Of a stretch of DNA of 64,000 bases, positions 11,538-21,493 are shown in pieces; position 1 is the first letter of the stretch, and each line of letters begins with the position of its first letter. The notes beneath the pieces are model-generated. The model saw only the letters and a program-made list of their open reading frames with translations, had not been told where the DNA came from and did no database searches. Source of the stretch: Melastoma dodecandrum (lineage: Eukaryota; Streptophyta; Magnoliopsida; Myrtales; Melastomataceae). A program made the position numbers and the translations under genes. Location of the stretch: contig JARUPY010000602.1 of NCBI GenBank assembly GCA_029817715.1, positions 17,501 to 81,500 on the forward strand, given 5' to 3'.

Positions 11538-11562
11538 AAAAAAACCCTAAATCTTAAACTTA
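11538..11562 (+). repeat. Telomere-like patch T4 at an RFT1 breakpoint
   Basis: AAACCCTAAATC and degenerate continuation between the LINE poly-A tail and the point where RFT1 exon 6 homology stops (11563). Confidence 0.65.
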
Positions 11563-13244
11563 AATGATGAAAAATAAGGAAATACCCCCAGTAGCCTAAG
11601 AACAAGGAAGCACCGTATGCTGCTTGGGATAATGAGAAAATAATCCCTTTTTCCTGAAAAATTCAATAAAGATAAATGCAGCTGTGTAAGCCCAAAAAAC
11701 TTTCAAAACTTTCACAATGTCCGTGAAAAACTATAATTCATAACTGTTACCATTCTAGTTTCCTCAACGATGAGAATGTACAAAGTGATGCACCGGGAAA
11801 ATGTGGCCGCAGTCTCCACCACCATCCTTAATTTAAGTAAAAGCAGGTTTTGGGAGAGAATATAGAATGGCTCAGCCAAAAGCTCCAAGACACATGCATA
11901 TCCTGGACATAGACATGTGAACGCTATCAGGCAATATAATGCTTTTACGTAACTACAGATTCCAAATGAAACTGAGATATCACATGATGGAATAAGAATT
12001 CCAATGTCAACAGAGTGAAGTAAAGAACGGGTCAGGGGCAGTCAAAGGGTATCCCATGAACCAAACGTTTACTATATAAAATGAAATAGTTAATCAGATT
12101 CTGTTCAACAAAGCGGGTTACCATTAGTGACGATGGCCTGCCCAAAGGGATTTGAAAGACTCAGCTCCTGCCACCAAAAGATCGGCAAGCATGTTATTGC
12201 CGTGACAGCAAGACCAAGCGGTAGCGTCACCCAAGCAACTTTTAGTAGCCTTCCGGCATTTTCTCCTGCTGAAGCACCGTCGCTGGAGTATAAGAAACGA
12301 ATGATAAAGTCACACTCGAAGCATAAAAGAAAAACACGAAATCCTGAGAGTGATGCGGAGAAAAAAAGAATTAACAGGTGAATGTTGATGGAGAAGAGTA
12401 TTAAAGCCTAATCTTGCCACATGCAATTTATTAACTGTTTCTAGAGACTCATTCAAATGCCAAAATATTTCCGACACCGATCATAGAAAGTCCTTTTCCG
12501 ATCATCATCGAGTAGAAAAGAATAGAAATATTGACCATTGGATGTCTGCTCGCAAGCATGCTCGGCGAAACCCCTCCCGGCTAAGGAATAGGATGCAAGT
12601 GACGAGCAGATGGAATTTCACTGCATAAAGCTGAATAGAAAAGCTCCAGTCAGGGAAAGGGCGAATTGTCTTGGGGTAGGATAGATAAATCCTGCCGATC
12701 GGGTAAAGCCTCACATCTCACAAAAAATGCAGGAAACAAGCATGTCGGGAGGATCATGGGCGGTAATTAAGACGAGACCTTTTTAATTTTACCCATCTTT
12801 TTATGGCCAGAAAGCGCATAGTGAAAGAAGGAAGATAGCCGTTCGCCATTGATGGATATAACATAAAAGAGGATGCGACGAGGCAAAGGTAGAGAAGAAA
12901 GAGCTTTTTACCGCGTAGTCCTCAGCCGTGACATTCCGGACGACCCAAGTGTTAAACACAAAGGGTATTCCTCTTGACAGAAACTAGGTCGCTGAAACAC
13001 AACCCCAAGGGAAGCGGGTGTTCGGTTCAACGGGAGAAAGAAAGACAGGGAGAGAGACGGAAAAAATCAAAGGGTTGGATGGACTCACCCAATAAATACT
13101 TGAAGGTGTGGGAGAGAGTTGTCGGGGTCACATCCAACCCTAAAAACAAATCCAAAACAAACCAAGTAAACCTTAAAAAATGAACCAGGGATCCAACTGA
13201 TCAGCGAGATCTAGGGTTTTACCAAATTCGCGGTCCGATCCCAT
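11563..13244 (-). pseudogene. RFT1: RFT1, duplicated 5' half (exons 1-6 partial)
   Basis: This is a second copy of the first half of the RFT1 gene at 15575-19397. Exons: 2 at 12912-12991, 3 at 12536-12630 ([17 protein letters not shown]), 4 at 12122-12282, 5 at 11751-11902, and a truncated exon 6 at 11563-11653. Homology stops after [10 protein letters not shown], where telomere-like sequence and a LINE fragment begin. In this arm exon 2 reads T-stop-F because CAG became TAG; the right-arm copy still has CAG. A 15-C run lies at 13255-13269, just upstream of the ATG at 13244-13242. Without exons 7-12 it cannot encode the transporter. Confidence 0.92.
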
Positions 13245-14246
13245 GAAGGAAACTCCCCCCCCCCCCCCCAAATCCCGAAACGACCCACCGCCGGCAAGGG
13301 AGAAAAAACAGAGGAAGTCAATGAATCCAAAAACACGGAGACAACAACGACACGGATTACGGGGGAGGAGGCATCGGAACGGAAAAATCACATAAAAAAT
13401 AAAGGAAAAGCGGAGGTGGGATTTGGGATTGAAATTCTTCAACTCACAGAGTGAATGAATGAATGATTTTTCCAAGAAATTTTTAATCTTTTTGGTTTTC
13501 ACAGCTCTGTCCAGTTTTTGTCTCTTCTTTTCCTTCCCTCCATTTTTATCTTATTTTGTCACCGAGATGAAAATAAAATAAAATCTTGTTAATTGAAATA
13601 TCATCAAGATCTTAGCAAGAAGGTTATTATACTTTGCCTTATTACATCAAAATCAAATCCTTATTCTTACCATATATTATGCGACGCAAACAAACCAGTG
13701 TGTGTATTAATCGCCTTGGTATGAACGTGTAGTAATTTTTGTAAATAGGAATAAAAGTGAAAACACGTCATAGGAGCCAATAGTCGATTGACACGTCATC
13801 ACGAGAGCATAAGGACATTGACCCAGAAAAGGAAATGTCACAAATATATCATAAGTCACGTGTAGTTCGTTTTGATTGAATATCGCCATGATCTTCTGAT
13901 CAATTAATTGTTCATTACATTTGACTAACTTTTTTATTTTAGTTACATGTGCCATTCCTTATTATGATTTCATAAAACAGAGGAAAACACCTTACGTCGG
14001 AAGCGGCTACAGTTCCCTTTCCGTGTGCTATGAAATCGTATTTCATGGTATCGCAACTAGAGAGTGCGTTAGTATTTCGTAACATGGTATAGTATTTCGT
14101 AAAAGATTGATAAACTTTTTTTACGTAAAGTAATAACTGTCTTTCGTAAAATTATACGAATTTTTTATTCGTTAAGTATAAAGTAATTCATAATTTAAGA
14201 CATAGTTTTACAGATTTCTACAAGCAATTTCTTAGGGTACAAAGCT
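13245..14246 (-). promoter_or_regulatory. RFT1 upstream region, copy 1
   Basis: Nearly identical to 19398-20389, the region upstream of the fuller RFT1 copy. It contains an AT-rich block (14025-14200) with repeated TATTTCGTAA motifs about 20 bp apart and a near-perfect inverted repeat ATGAAATCGTATTTCAT at 14030-14046. Promoter status follows from position; no core element was assigned. Confidence 0.45.
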
Positions 14247-15026
14247 CATCGGCCCTTATGAAATAAATCGAACAGATTTACAAATCACATTCTTACAATT
14301 TTATGAAGACGAGTCTCATCGTCCTTTCTTCGGTATGGTTCTCGCTCCTAAATGTCTTATGTTGCGATGAAGAAAATTGAGGTATTAATAAGACATGTGA
14401 TGGTGTCGGTTACAAGCGATCAGCAGCGAAATGTTTGGATCTTTTGGTTTTCCTTCCTTCCTCGAACCAAGTAAAAAACAACAACAAAAGGAGAGGGAGG
14501 TTTTGGGCCTAAAAATAATCACAACTTCTCTTTTCTTACCATCTTCTCCTCACCTCAGACGACAAACTCAAACTCATATCCACAAAACCAAACACTCATC
14601 ATCATCTTCATCTTCCAATCAAATAAAATTGAATAATAAACAAACAATGCTTCTTGCTTTGGTGCTACTCCTCCCTTCTCTCTTTCCCTTTTGCTTCTGT
14701 CCAGCCTTCTTCCTAACACTCTTAGATTAAGCACTGGACGGACTGACTGACTGACTGCCTGTTCTCTTCTGTCTTTTTGACCAGACCAAACACCACCCAC
14801 GTCACGGAAATCACCACCAAACCTTTCTTTGCAAAGAAATGCCAACCTAAAACCCAACTCCAGTCACCAAATCCCTTAAACTAATTTTTTTCCCATAACA
14901 AGCAAAGTATTGATTTGCTGGTGAATGGATGTAGCAAGTTTTTTTTTACGGAAAAATGTAACCAAGACATTGATTGGTCGGTAGTAATTTACGAGAAAAA
15001 TAAGTTGTATGCTGAAAACATCTTCG
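14247..15026. other. Spacer between zinc-finger 3' end and RFT1 (segment C, copy 1)
   Basis: Ancestrally the intergenic DNA between the zinc-finger stop codon and RFT1. It is repeated at 26597-27382 at roughly 97% identity. It contains a short (GACT) microsatellite at 14739-14757 and purine/pyrimidine-biased stretches but no conserved frame. Confidence 0.7.
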
Positions 15027-15335
15027 TCAGCCAGCATTGAGAACAATGAAACTATTCCCGGAAGTAATCTTCCCCACGCCACTCGCACCTGAAGACGATG
15101 ACCTGCTGGAGCCCCACGCCGTATGGTGGGATCTCTTGTGTCCACCCAGTGCCTGCCCCGAACCGAATACCTTCTCGCAGAAGGGGCAATCGAAGATCCT
15201 ACTCCTCTCGTCCATGAAATGGCCGTTATGTTTGCGATCATGACTGTGGCTGCAGTCGCTTTGGAAGCTCCTTTGCTTGCTTTACGTGGCTTTCTTCCTG
15301 TGTATGATCCTGTGTCCGCCCAACGACTGCGAGGA
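15027..15335 (-). pseudogene. C2H2 QALGGH zinc-finger (ZAT-like) gene, 5'-truncated
   Basis: Plant Q-type C2H2 proteins of the ZAT group are nuclear transcription regulators. On the minus strand one frame carries the end of one finger (SSQSLGGHRIIHRKK), an in-frame TAA, then a complete finger with CPFCEKVFGSGQALGGHKRSH (C-x2-C-x12-H-x3-H), a Ser-rich linker and the end SFIVLNAG. The second copy at 27383-27459 ends YIDLNAG, closer to the DLN-type repressor motif usual in this group. The gene is cut inside its penultimate finger exactly where the telomere-like array begins. Both arms share the TAA and the truncation, so it is a pseudogene. Confidence 0.85.
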
Positions 15336-15575
15336 ACCCTGAACCCTGAACCCTAAACCCTACACCCTAAACCCTAAAACCCTAAACCCTAAACCCTAAA
15401 CCCTAAACCCCAAACCCTAAAACTCTAAAACCCTAGACCCCAAAGCCCAAAGCCCAAACTCCCAACCCGAAACCCCGAACCCGCAACCCCGAACCCCAAA
15501 CCCGCAACCCCGAACCTCGAACCCTCAACCCCCAACCCTGAGCCCCTAACCCCGAACCCCGAACCCCAAACCCTC
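15336..15575 (+). repeat. Telomere-like array T5, between zinc-finger and RFT1 breakpoints
   Basis: About 34 units. Those near the zinc-finger side (15340-15425) are mostly perfect CCCTAAA; those near the RFT1 side (15430-15575) are CCCGAAC, CCGCAA and CCCCAAAC variants. It abuts the truncated zinc finger on one side and the truncated last RFT1 exon on the other. The right-arm copy is 36 bp longer, in the canonical part. Confidence 0.95.
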
Positions 15576-18500
15576 TCGAAAATTAACGTGACAACACCTG
15601 AAAGCAACAACACTGATGAACCAGAAGGGATGCATCTCTGCATTAAAGAGAACGAAGAATCCCGTACAATAACAAAAGGTGCCACACATTTAAGACTGTC
15701 AATAAATTGGCATGGAGGGAAAATAGAAGTCACTGTATGATCCCACACACCTGGAAATAGCTTTTGATGAATGCCAGAGAGTAAGCTATCCTCAAAAGCA
15801 TGTCTAGAGCGGGTTAAGGAAATAAGCAATCTAAAGTAACTTCAAAGATAAGCCAGGCCACGGTCATTTTAAGATAACTATTTTTTACGGAAAGCCCACT
15901 GCCGAATACCCTCAAAGAGCTCCGGTCTTAATGCGCAAGAGAAAGTGAGCTTTTCTTAATTAGTTGAAAAATAATTGCGCTTCATGTCCATATAACTATC
16001 TCTCACAAGTCATTCCCATGGGAGAAAAATAGATGAAATCTCCAATAACAAAAGCACATGATGTTCAATATTTCACATAACAAATGCACATGTCACACCA
16101 GGCTTTACCACCAGTAGACAAACAAAATGAAGATCAATACATAGTTGCATATGGATGCTTAGGGAATTTGCAATAATTAATCCAACTGCACCAGCAAACC
16201 GGATTAATAACACATTCAGCACAATGTAAATTGATGAGAAAACAAGCAGCGAGTCATTCGACCGCCTATTCTGACTTTCATCTGCAACTTCATGTAAAAA
16301 TGCCTCCGATGTACCTATGACACAAATAAAGAAAAGATGAACCCCCATGGAAATATGAGTTGGACTAATGATTTATGTGTATTTCAGTCACTTACCATTC
16401 ACTGCTAAGAAAAGGATGTAAATACAGTAATATTGGAGGACATTTGGTGCTTCTCCATCACTCCATGTTCGTCCATATAACAATCTCAAGAGTGAGTACG
16501 CGTAACTTGGTCCAAAAGCAATAAATATAAGGCCTATAACAAAGGTATATGCATGAGCATATTATTATTTTTAGATTTTATAATATAAGGGGCATTTTGC
16601 AATATCAAATTAGATTCCATTTCTACTATAATAAGGAGGAGGACAATTGTTATTTTTAACATATTATCTGATTTTAAGAATTTCTTGAGGTAACCCAAGA
16701 ATTCTCTTATTGTTCCCTTCAACCCTATTCTTTTTCTCCTCTTTCTTTCTGTGATTTCTCATATTTCCACTACGCTGCTCCATCACAAGGCCATGGGAAA
16801 AAAACATATTCGAAGAACTGATATAGTTAATGCATAGTAGAAGCGACTTCAGTTACTCAAAAACATAATATATTTCCATGCTGTAGGCAAAGCTCATCCG
16901 CAATAAATGCGTTCTAAATTTGTCTCATGCCCATTACTTCAGAGCATGGCTTAAATAATCATACCGATGAGAGCAACAAGTTTGAGGACTTCTGTCAGAC
17001 ACACTCCTAACTTTCGTTTGTTTTCTGAGTTTTTCCCTGTAGAGAAATTCAAACTGAGGGTTGAAAAGACAAAAGTCATCTTTATGCTATTAACTTCAAA
17101 TTAATCGGCTTAACACCTAGTACACGTAATCATCCAAAGAAACAAATGGCCAGGCTAAAAATGAAAGCATGTGTGGAACGATATTAACCTGAAGCAACCT
17201 TTGCAAAAGTCGTGTAAGTACTTTCTTCAAAAGGCATGAAGACCATTCTCACCACCAGGCTTCCTGCCATTTACTGAATTAACAAACTCAAGACACAGGC
17301 TAACTTTAAGCAAAGAAACATTAAGTTACACGTTAAAAGGCTTCAATCGACGTTTTTGATAACATTACCCAGCTTGTCAACTAGTCCATACACAGCTTGA
17401 TTATACGGGGTATCCATCCAAACAAGAATTATCTTCTCTCCTTCTTGAAGGATCAACTTGCGGAAGGATTGAAATGTATACAGCATACACATGCTGGAAA
17501 GCTGCTTATCATAATTCATTAGACCTCCCACTCTGCAGACAGTCATATCAATATTCCTTATTTAGTATCGGCCATTAGTATGAAATCCGCTTATCTAATT
17601 GACATAAACAGTGGAGAGCCTAAATCTACTCCATGACTTATACGACATGATATATTTGACGTAAGATCTAAGAAGCAGTGACCGGTACCTGAAAGGAAAA
17701 AGCTCTGAACTTCTAAAAGGATGAAAAATAAGGAAATACCCCCAGTAGCCTAAGAACAAGGAAGCACCGTATGCTGCTTGGGATAATGAGAAAATAATCC
17801 CTTTTTCCTGAAAAATTCAATAAAGATAAATGCAGCTGTGTAAGCCCAAAAAACTTTCAAAACTTTCACAATGTCCGTGAAAAACTATAATTCATAACTG
17901 TTACCATTCTAGTTTCCTCAACGATGAGAATGTACAAAGTGATGCACCGGGAAAATGTGGCCGCAGTCTCCACCACCATCCTTAATTTAAGTAAAAGCAG
18001 GTTTTGGGAGAGAATATAGAATGGCTCAGCCAAAAGCTCCAAGACACATGCATATCCTGGACATAGACATGTGAACGCTATCAGGCAATATAATGCTTTT
18101 ACGTAACTACAGATTCCAAATGAAACTGAGATATCGCATGATGGAATAAGAATTCCAATGTCAACAGAGTGAAGTAAAGAACGGGTCAGGGGCAGTCAAA
18201 GGGTATCCCATGAACCAAACGTTTACTATATAAAATGAAATAGTTAATCAGATTCTGTTCAACAAAGCGGGTTACCATTAGTGACGATGGCCTGCCCAAA
18301 GGGATTTGAAAGACTCAGCTCCTGCCACCAAAAGATCGGCAAGCATGTTATTGCCGTGACAGCAAGACCAAGCGGTAGCGTCACCCAAGCAACTTTTAGT
18401 AGCCTTCCGGCATTTTCTCCTGCTGAAGCACTGTCGCTGGAATATAAGAAACGAATGATAAAGTCACACTCGAAGCATAAAAGAAAAACACGAAATCCTG

Positions 18501-19397
18501 AGAGTGATGCGAAGAAAAAAAGAATTAACAGGTGAATGTTGATGGAGAAGAGTATTAAAGCCTAATCTTGCCACATGCAATTTATTAACTGTTTCTAGAG
18601 ACTCATTCAAATGCCAAAATATTTCCGACACCGATCATAGAAAGTCCTTTTCCGATCATCATCGAGTAGAAAAGAATAGAAATATTGACCATTGGATGTC
18701 TGCTCGCAAGCATGCTCGGCGAAACCCCTCCCGGCTAAGGAATAGGATGCAAGTGACGAGCAGATGGAATTTCACTACATAAAGCTGAATAGAAAAGCTC
18801 CAGTCAAAGAAAGGGCGAATTGTCTTGGGGTAGGATAGATAAAACTGCCGATCGGGTAAAGCCTCACATCTCACAAAAAATACAGGAAACAAGCTTGTCG
18901 GGAGGATCATGGGCGGTAATTAAGACGAGACCTTTTTAATTTTACCCATCTTTCCATGGCCAGAAAGCGCATAGTGAAAGAAGGAAGATAGCCGTTCGCC
19001 ATTGATGGATATAACATAAAAGAGGAAGCGACAAGGCAAAGGTAGAGAAGAAAGAGCTTTTTACCGCGTAATCCTCAGCCGTGAGATTCCGGACGACCCA
19101 AGTATTAAACACAAAGGGTATTCCTCTTGACAGAAACTGGGTTGCTGAAACACAACCCCAAGGGACGCGGATGTTCGGTTCAACGCGAGAAATAAAGGCA
19201 GAGAGAGAGACGGAAGAAATCAAAGGGTTGGATGGACTCACCCAATAAATACTGGAAGGTGTGGGAGAGAGTTGCCGGGGTCACATCCAACCCTAAAAAC
19301 AAATCCAAAACAAACCAAGTGAACCCTAAAAAGCGAACTGGGGATCCAACCGATCAGCGAGATCTAGGGTTTTACCAAATTCGCGGTCCGATCCCAT
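15575..19397 (-). CDS. RFT1: RFT1-like ER membrane protein, the most complete copy; 3' end altered
   Basis: RFT1 is a multi-spanning ER membrane protein of the MOP/MATE-like fold needed for dolichol-linked oligosaccharide assembly in N-glycosylation; its proposed flippase role is debated. Exons on the minus strand: end of exon 1 about 19290-19242 (TFQYLLA), 2 at 19144-19065 ([15 protein letters not shown]), 3 at 18784-18690, 4 at 18436-18276, 5 at 18056-17905 ([20 protein letters not shown]), 6 at 17807-17689, 7 at 17532-17369 ([13 protein letters not shown]), 8 at 17263-17189, 9 at 17036-16965, 10 at 16533-16396, 11 at 16314-about 16159 and 12 at 15637-15575. Phases join cleanly. The start is uncertain: ATG 19397 needs an extra splice to reach the exon 1 frame. 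A usual exon between 11 and 12 is not recognisable, and the C-terminus runs into the telomere-like array. Identity firm, function doubtful. Confidence 0.9.
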
Positions 19398-20375
19398 GAA
19401 GGAAACTCCCTCCCCCTCCAAATCCCGAAACGACCCACCGCCGGCAAGGGAGAGAAAACTGAGGAAGTCAATGAATCCGAAAACACGGAGACAACAAGGA
19501 CACGGATTACGGGGAAGGAGGCATCGGAACGGAAAAATCACATAAAAAATAAAGGAAAAGCGGAGGTGGGATTTGGGATTGAAATTCTTCAACTCACAGA
19601 GTGAATGAATGAATGATTTTTCCAAGAAATTTTTAATCTTTTTGGTTTTCATAGCTGTGTCCTGTTTTTGTCTCTTCTTTTCCTTCCCTCCATTTTTATC
19701 TTATTTTGTCACCGAGATGAAAATAAAATAAAATCTTGTTAATTGAAATATCATCAAGATCTTAGCAAGAAGGTTATTATACTTTGCCTTATTACATCAA
19801 AATCAAATCCTTATTCTTACCATATATTATGCGACGCAAACAAACAAGTGTGTGTATTAATCGCCTTGGTATGAACGTGTAGTAATTTTTGTAAATAGGA
19901 ATAAAAGTGAAAACACGTCATAGAAGCCAATAGTCGATTGACACGTCATCACGAGAGCATAAGGACATTGACCAAGAAAAGGAAATGTCACAAATATATC
20001 ATAAGTCACGTGTAGTTCGTTTTGATTGAATATCGCCATGATCTTCTGATCAATTAATTGTTCATTACATTTGACTAACTTTTTTATTTTAGTTACATGT
20101 GCCATTCCTTATTATGATTTCATAAAACAGAGGAAAACACCTTACGTCGGAGGCGGCTACAGTTCCCTTTCCGTGAGCTATGAAATCGTATTTCATGGTA
20201 TCGCAACTAGATAGTGCGTTAGTATTTCGTAACATGATATAGTATTTCGTAAAAGATTGATAAACTTTTTTTACGTAAAGTAATAACTGTCTTTCGTAAA
20301 ATTATACGAATTTTTTATTCGTTAAGTATAAAGTAATTCATAATTTAAGACATAGTTTTACAGATTTCTACAAGC
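19398..20375 (-). promoter_or_regulatory. RFT1 upstream region, copy 2
   Basis: Presumed promoter of the fuller RFT1 copy, about 97-98% identical to 13245-14246. Near the start codon it keeps a mixed CT-tract (CTCCCTCCCCCTCC), where copy 1 has a pure C-run. LINE-A inserted at its distal end, separating it from the zinc-finger spacer. Confidence 0.45.
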
Positions 20376-20389
20376 AATTTCTTAGGGTA
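20376..20389 (+). repeat. Target-site duplication of LINE-A, 5' side
   Basis: AATTTCTTAGGGTA, repeated at 26583-26596 after the poly-A tail. The uninterrupted sequence is seen in copy 1 around 14235-14250, which confirms the insertion site. Confidence 0.95.
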
Positions 20390-20462
20390 AAACCCAAACC
20401 AAAACCCGTTTTCCCAGTTTCTCTCTCTAAGGGGGAGCATCTCTCTCTAAAGATCTGGGGAG

Positions 20463-20925
20463 TGGAATTTTGACCGGCTGCCACGGGGGCGTTCGGTCTC
20501 TATTTGGAGTGGGTCAGGTGTCATTGGATTCGTCTTTCCGAGAGCTTTCTAACGACATATTGTGCATTTGTATCGGAGCAACGGTTGGGGAGTTATCGGC
20601 GTTCAAAGTTTCGGTTGTCCCGGGAGGGGGGCCTCGGCCCGTCCGGCACTTTGACCGGAGTTTCTGAATTCATTCTGTCTCCAATTGGGGTGTATAATAT
20701 ATTGTTAGACTCGTCTTCTCAAGGCGGATCTACTGATATATTGTGGGTTCGGGGTGGAGCATTGCGCCGGAAGATATCAACGGTGAAAGTTGCGGGGGCT
20801 TCCCGATCTTCGCCCATATTTGACTGCAGATCCCGACTTCACAATACCTCCGTTTGAGGCGCCGTCTTCTTCATTGCATTCCTCGTGTCGAGAGCTTTCT
20901 TTTGATATATTGTGAGTCCGTTTTG
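20463..20925 (+). repeat. Degenerate leader monomers of LINE-A
   Basis: Three diverged units share a GAGAGCTTTCT-like block, a GATATATTGTG block and TTTGGAGCACCGG-like sequence: around 20541-20590, 20706-20770 and 20880-20935. They resemble the tandem 5'-UTR monomers with promoter function in some other L1 elements. Promoter activity here is inference. Confidence 0.55.
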
Positions 20926-20998
20926 GAGCACCGGAGTGGCGGCTAGAGGCGTCGGAAGTGGGGACGGCGGCGGAGGAAGGCGGCTAGGGTTCCAGGTG

Positions 20999-21115
20999 CC
21001 ACGTCAGCAGCCGCGTCAGCGGCCACGTCATCGGACACGTCATCAGCCACGTCAGCAGAGAGCACAGTCAGCAGCGCCAGGTCATCAGGTGACGTCATCG
21101 GATGACGTCAGCAGA
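20999..21115 (+). promoter_or_regulatory. Cluster of ACGTCA (bZIP/CRE-like) motifs in the LINE-A leader
   Basis: ACGTCA occurs at 21001, 21025, 21037, 21049, 21092 and 21105. The last two lie inside perfect TGACGTCA palindromes (21090-21097 and 21103-21110), 13 bp apart. TGACGTCA is the classical bZIP target. Binding is not shown by sequence alone. Confidence 0.55.
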
Positions 21116-21132
21116 TCGGGTCGGGCTTCAGA

Positions 21133-21233
21133 TGGGCCGGAATGTGGGCCCGGTTGGTGGGCCGGTTGTGGGCCCGGAGTGGGCCGGGTGAGTGGGCCCG
21201 GATTGGGCCCGGAAGGTGGGCCGGGAGTGGGCC
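21133..21233 (+). promoter_or_regulatory. Phased array of nine TGGGCC motifs in the LINE-A leader
   Basis: TGGGCC starts at 21133, 21145, 21158, 21169, 21180, 21193, 21204, 21217 and 21228, a spacing of 11-13 bp. TGGGCC/T is the plant site II element bound by TCP factors. Downstream, GGTCAAC (reverse complement GTTGACC, a W-box type core) recurs at 21245, 21264, 21278, 21381 and 21391. Confidence 0.55.
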
Positions 21234-21493
21234 AGCCGCTTGCCGGTCAACGGCGTCAACAGCCGGTCAACGCCGGCGGTCAACGGAATTCCGGCCAACC
21301 GGCCGGTTCAGGGTGACCGGTCCACCCAGACCGGTTCAGTCCGGTTCGGTCAGGCCGAGCCGGTCCGGTCCGGACAGACCGGTCAACGCCGGTCAACGGC
21401 CGACCGGCGACTTTGCCGGCGACTTTTCCGGCGACTTTTCAGCAGACTTCCTATGCTCCGGGGCCTTCTTCTTGGGTGTTTCCGGCGTCAGAT

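Noticed and set aside
14431..14730. 99-codon plus-strand frame with Ser/His-rich middle
   Set aside because: Not conserved in the second segment copy (26780-27090), where it is interrupted; most likely spacer DNA.
15336..15575. Possible CRISPR-like array
   Set aside because: Units are 7-8 bp with no spacers; this is telomere-type repeat DNA in a plant genome.
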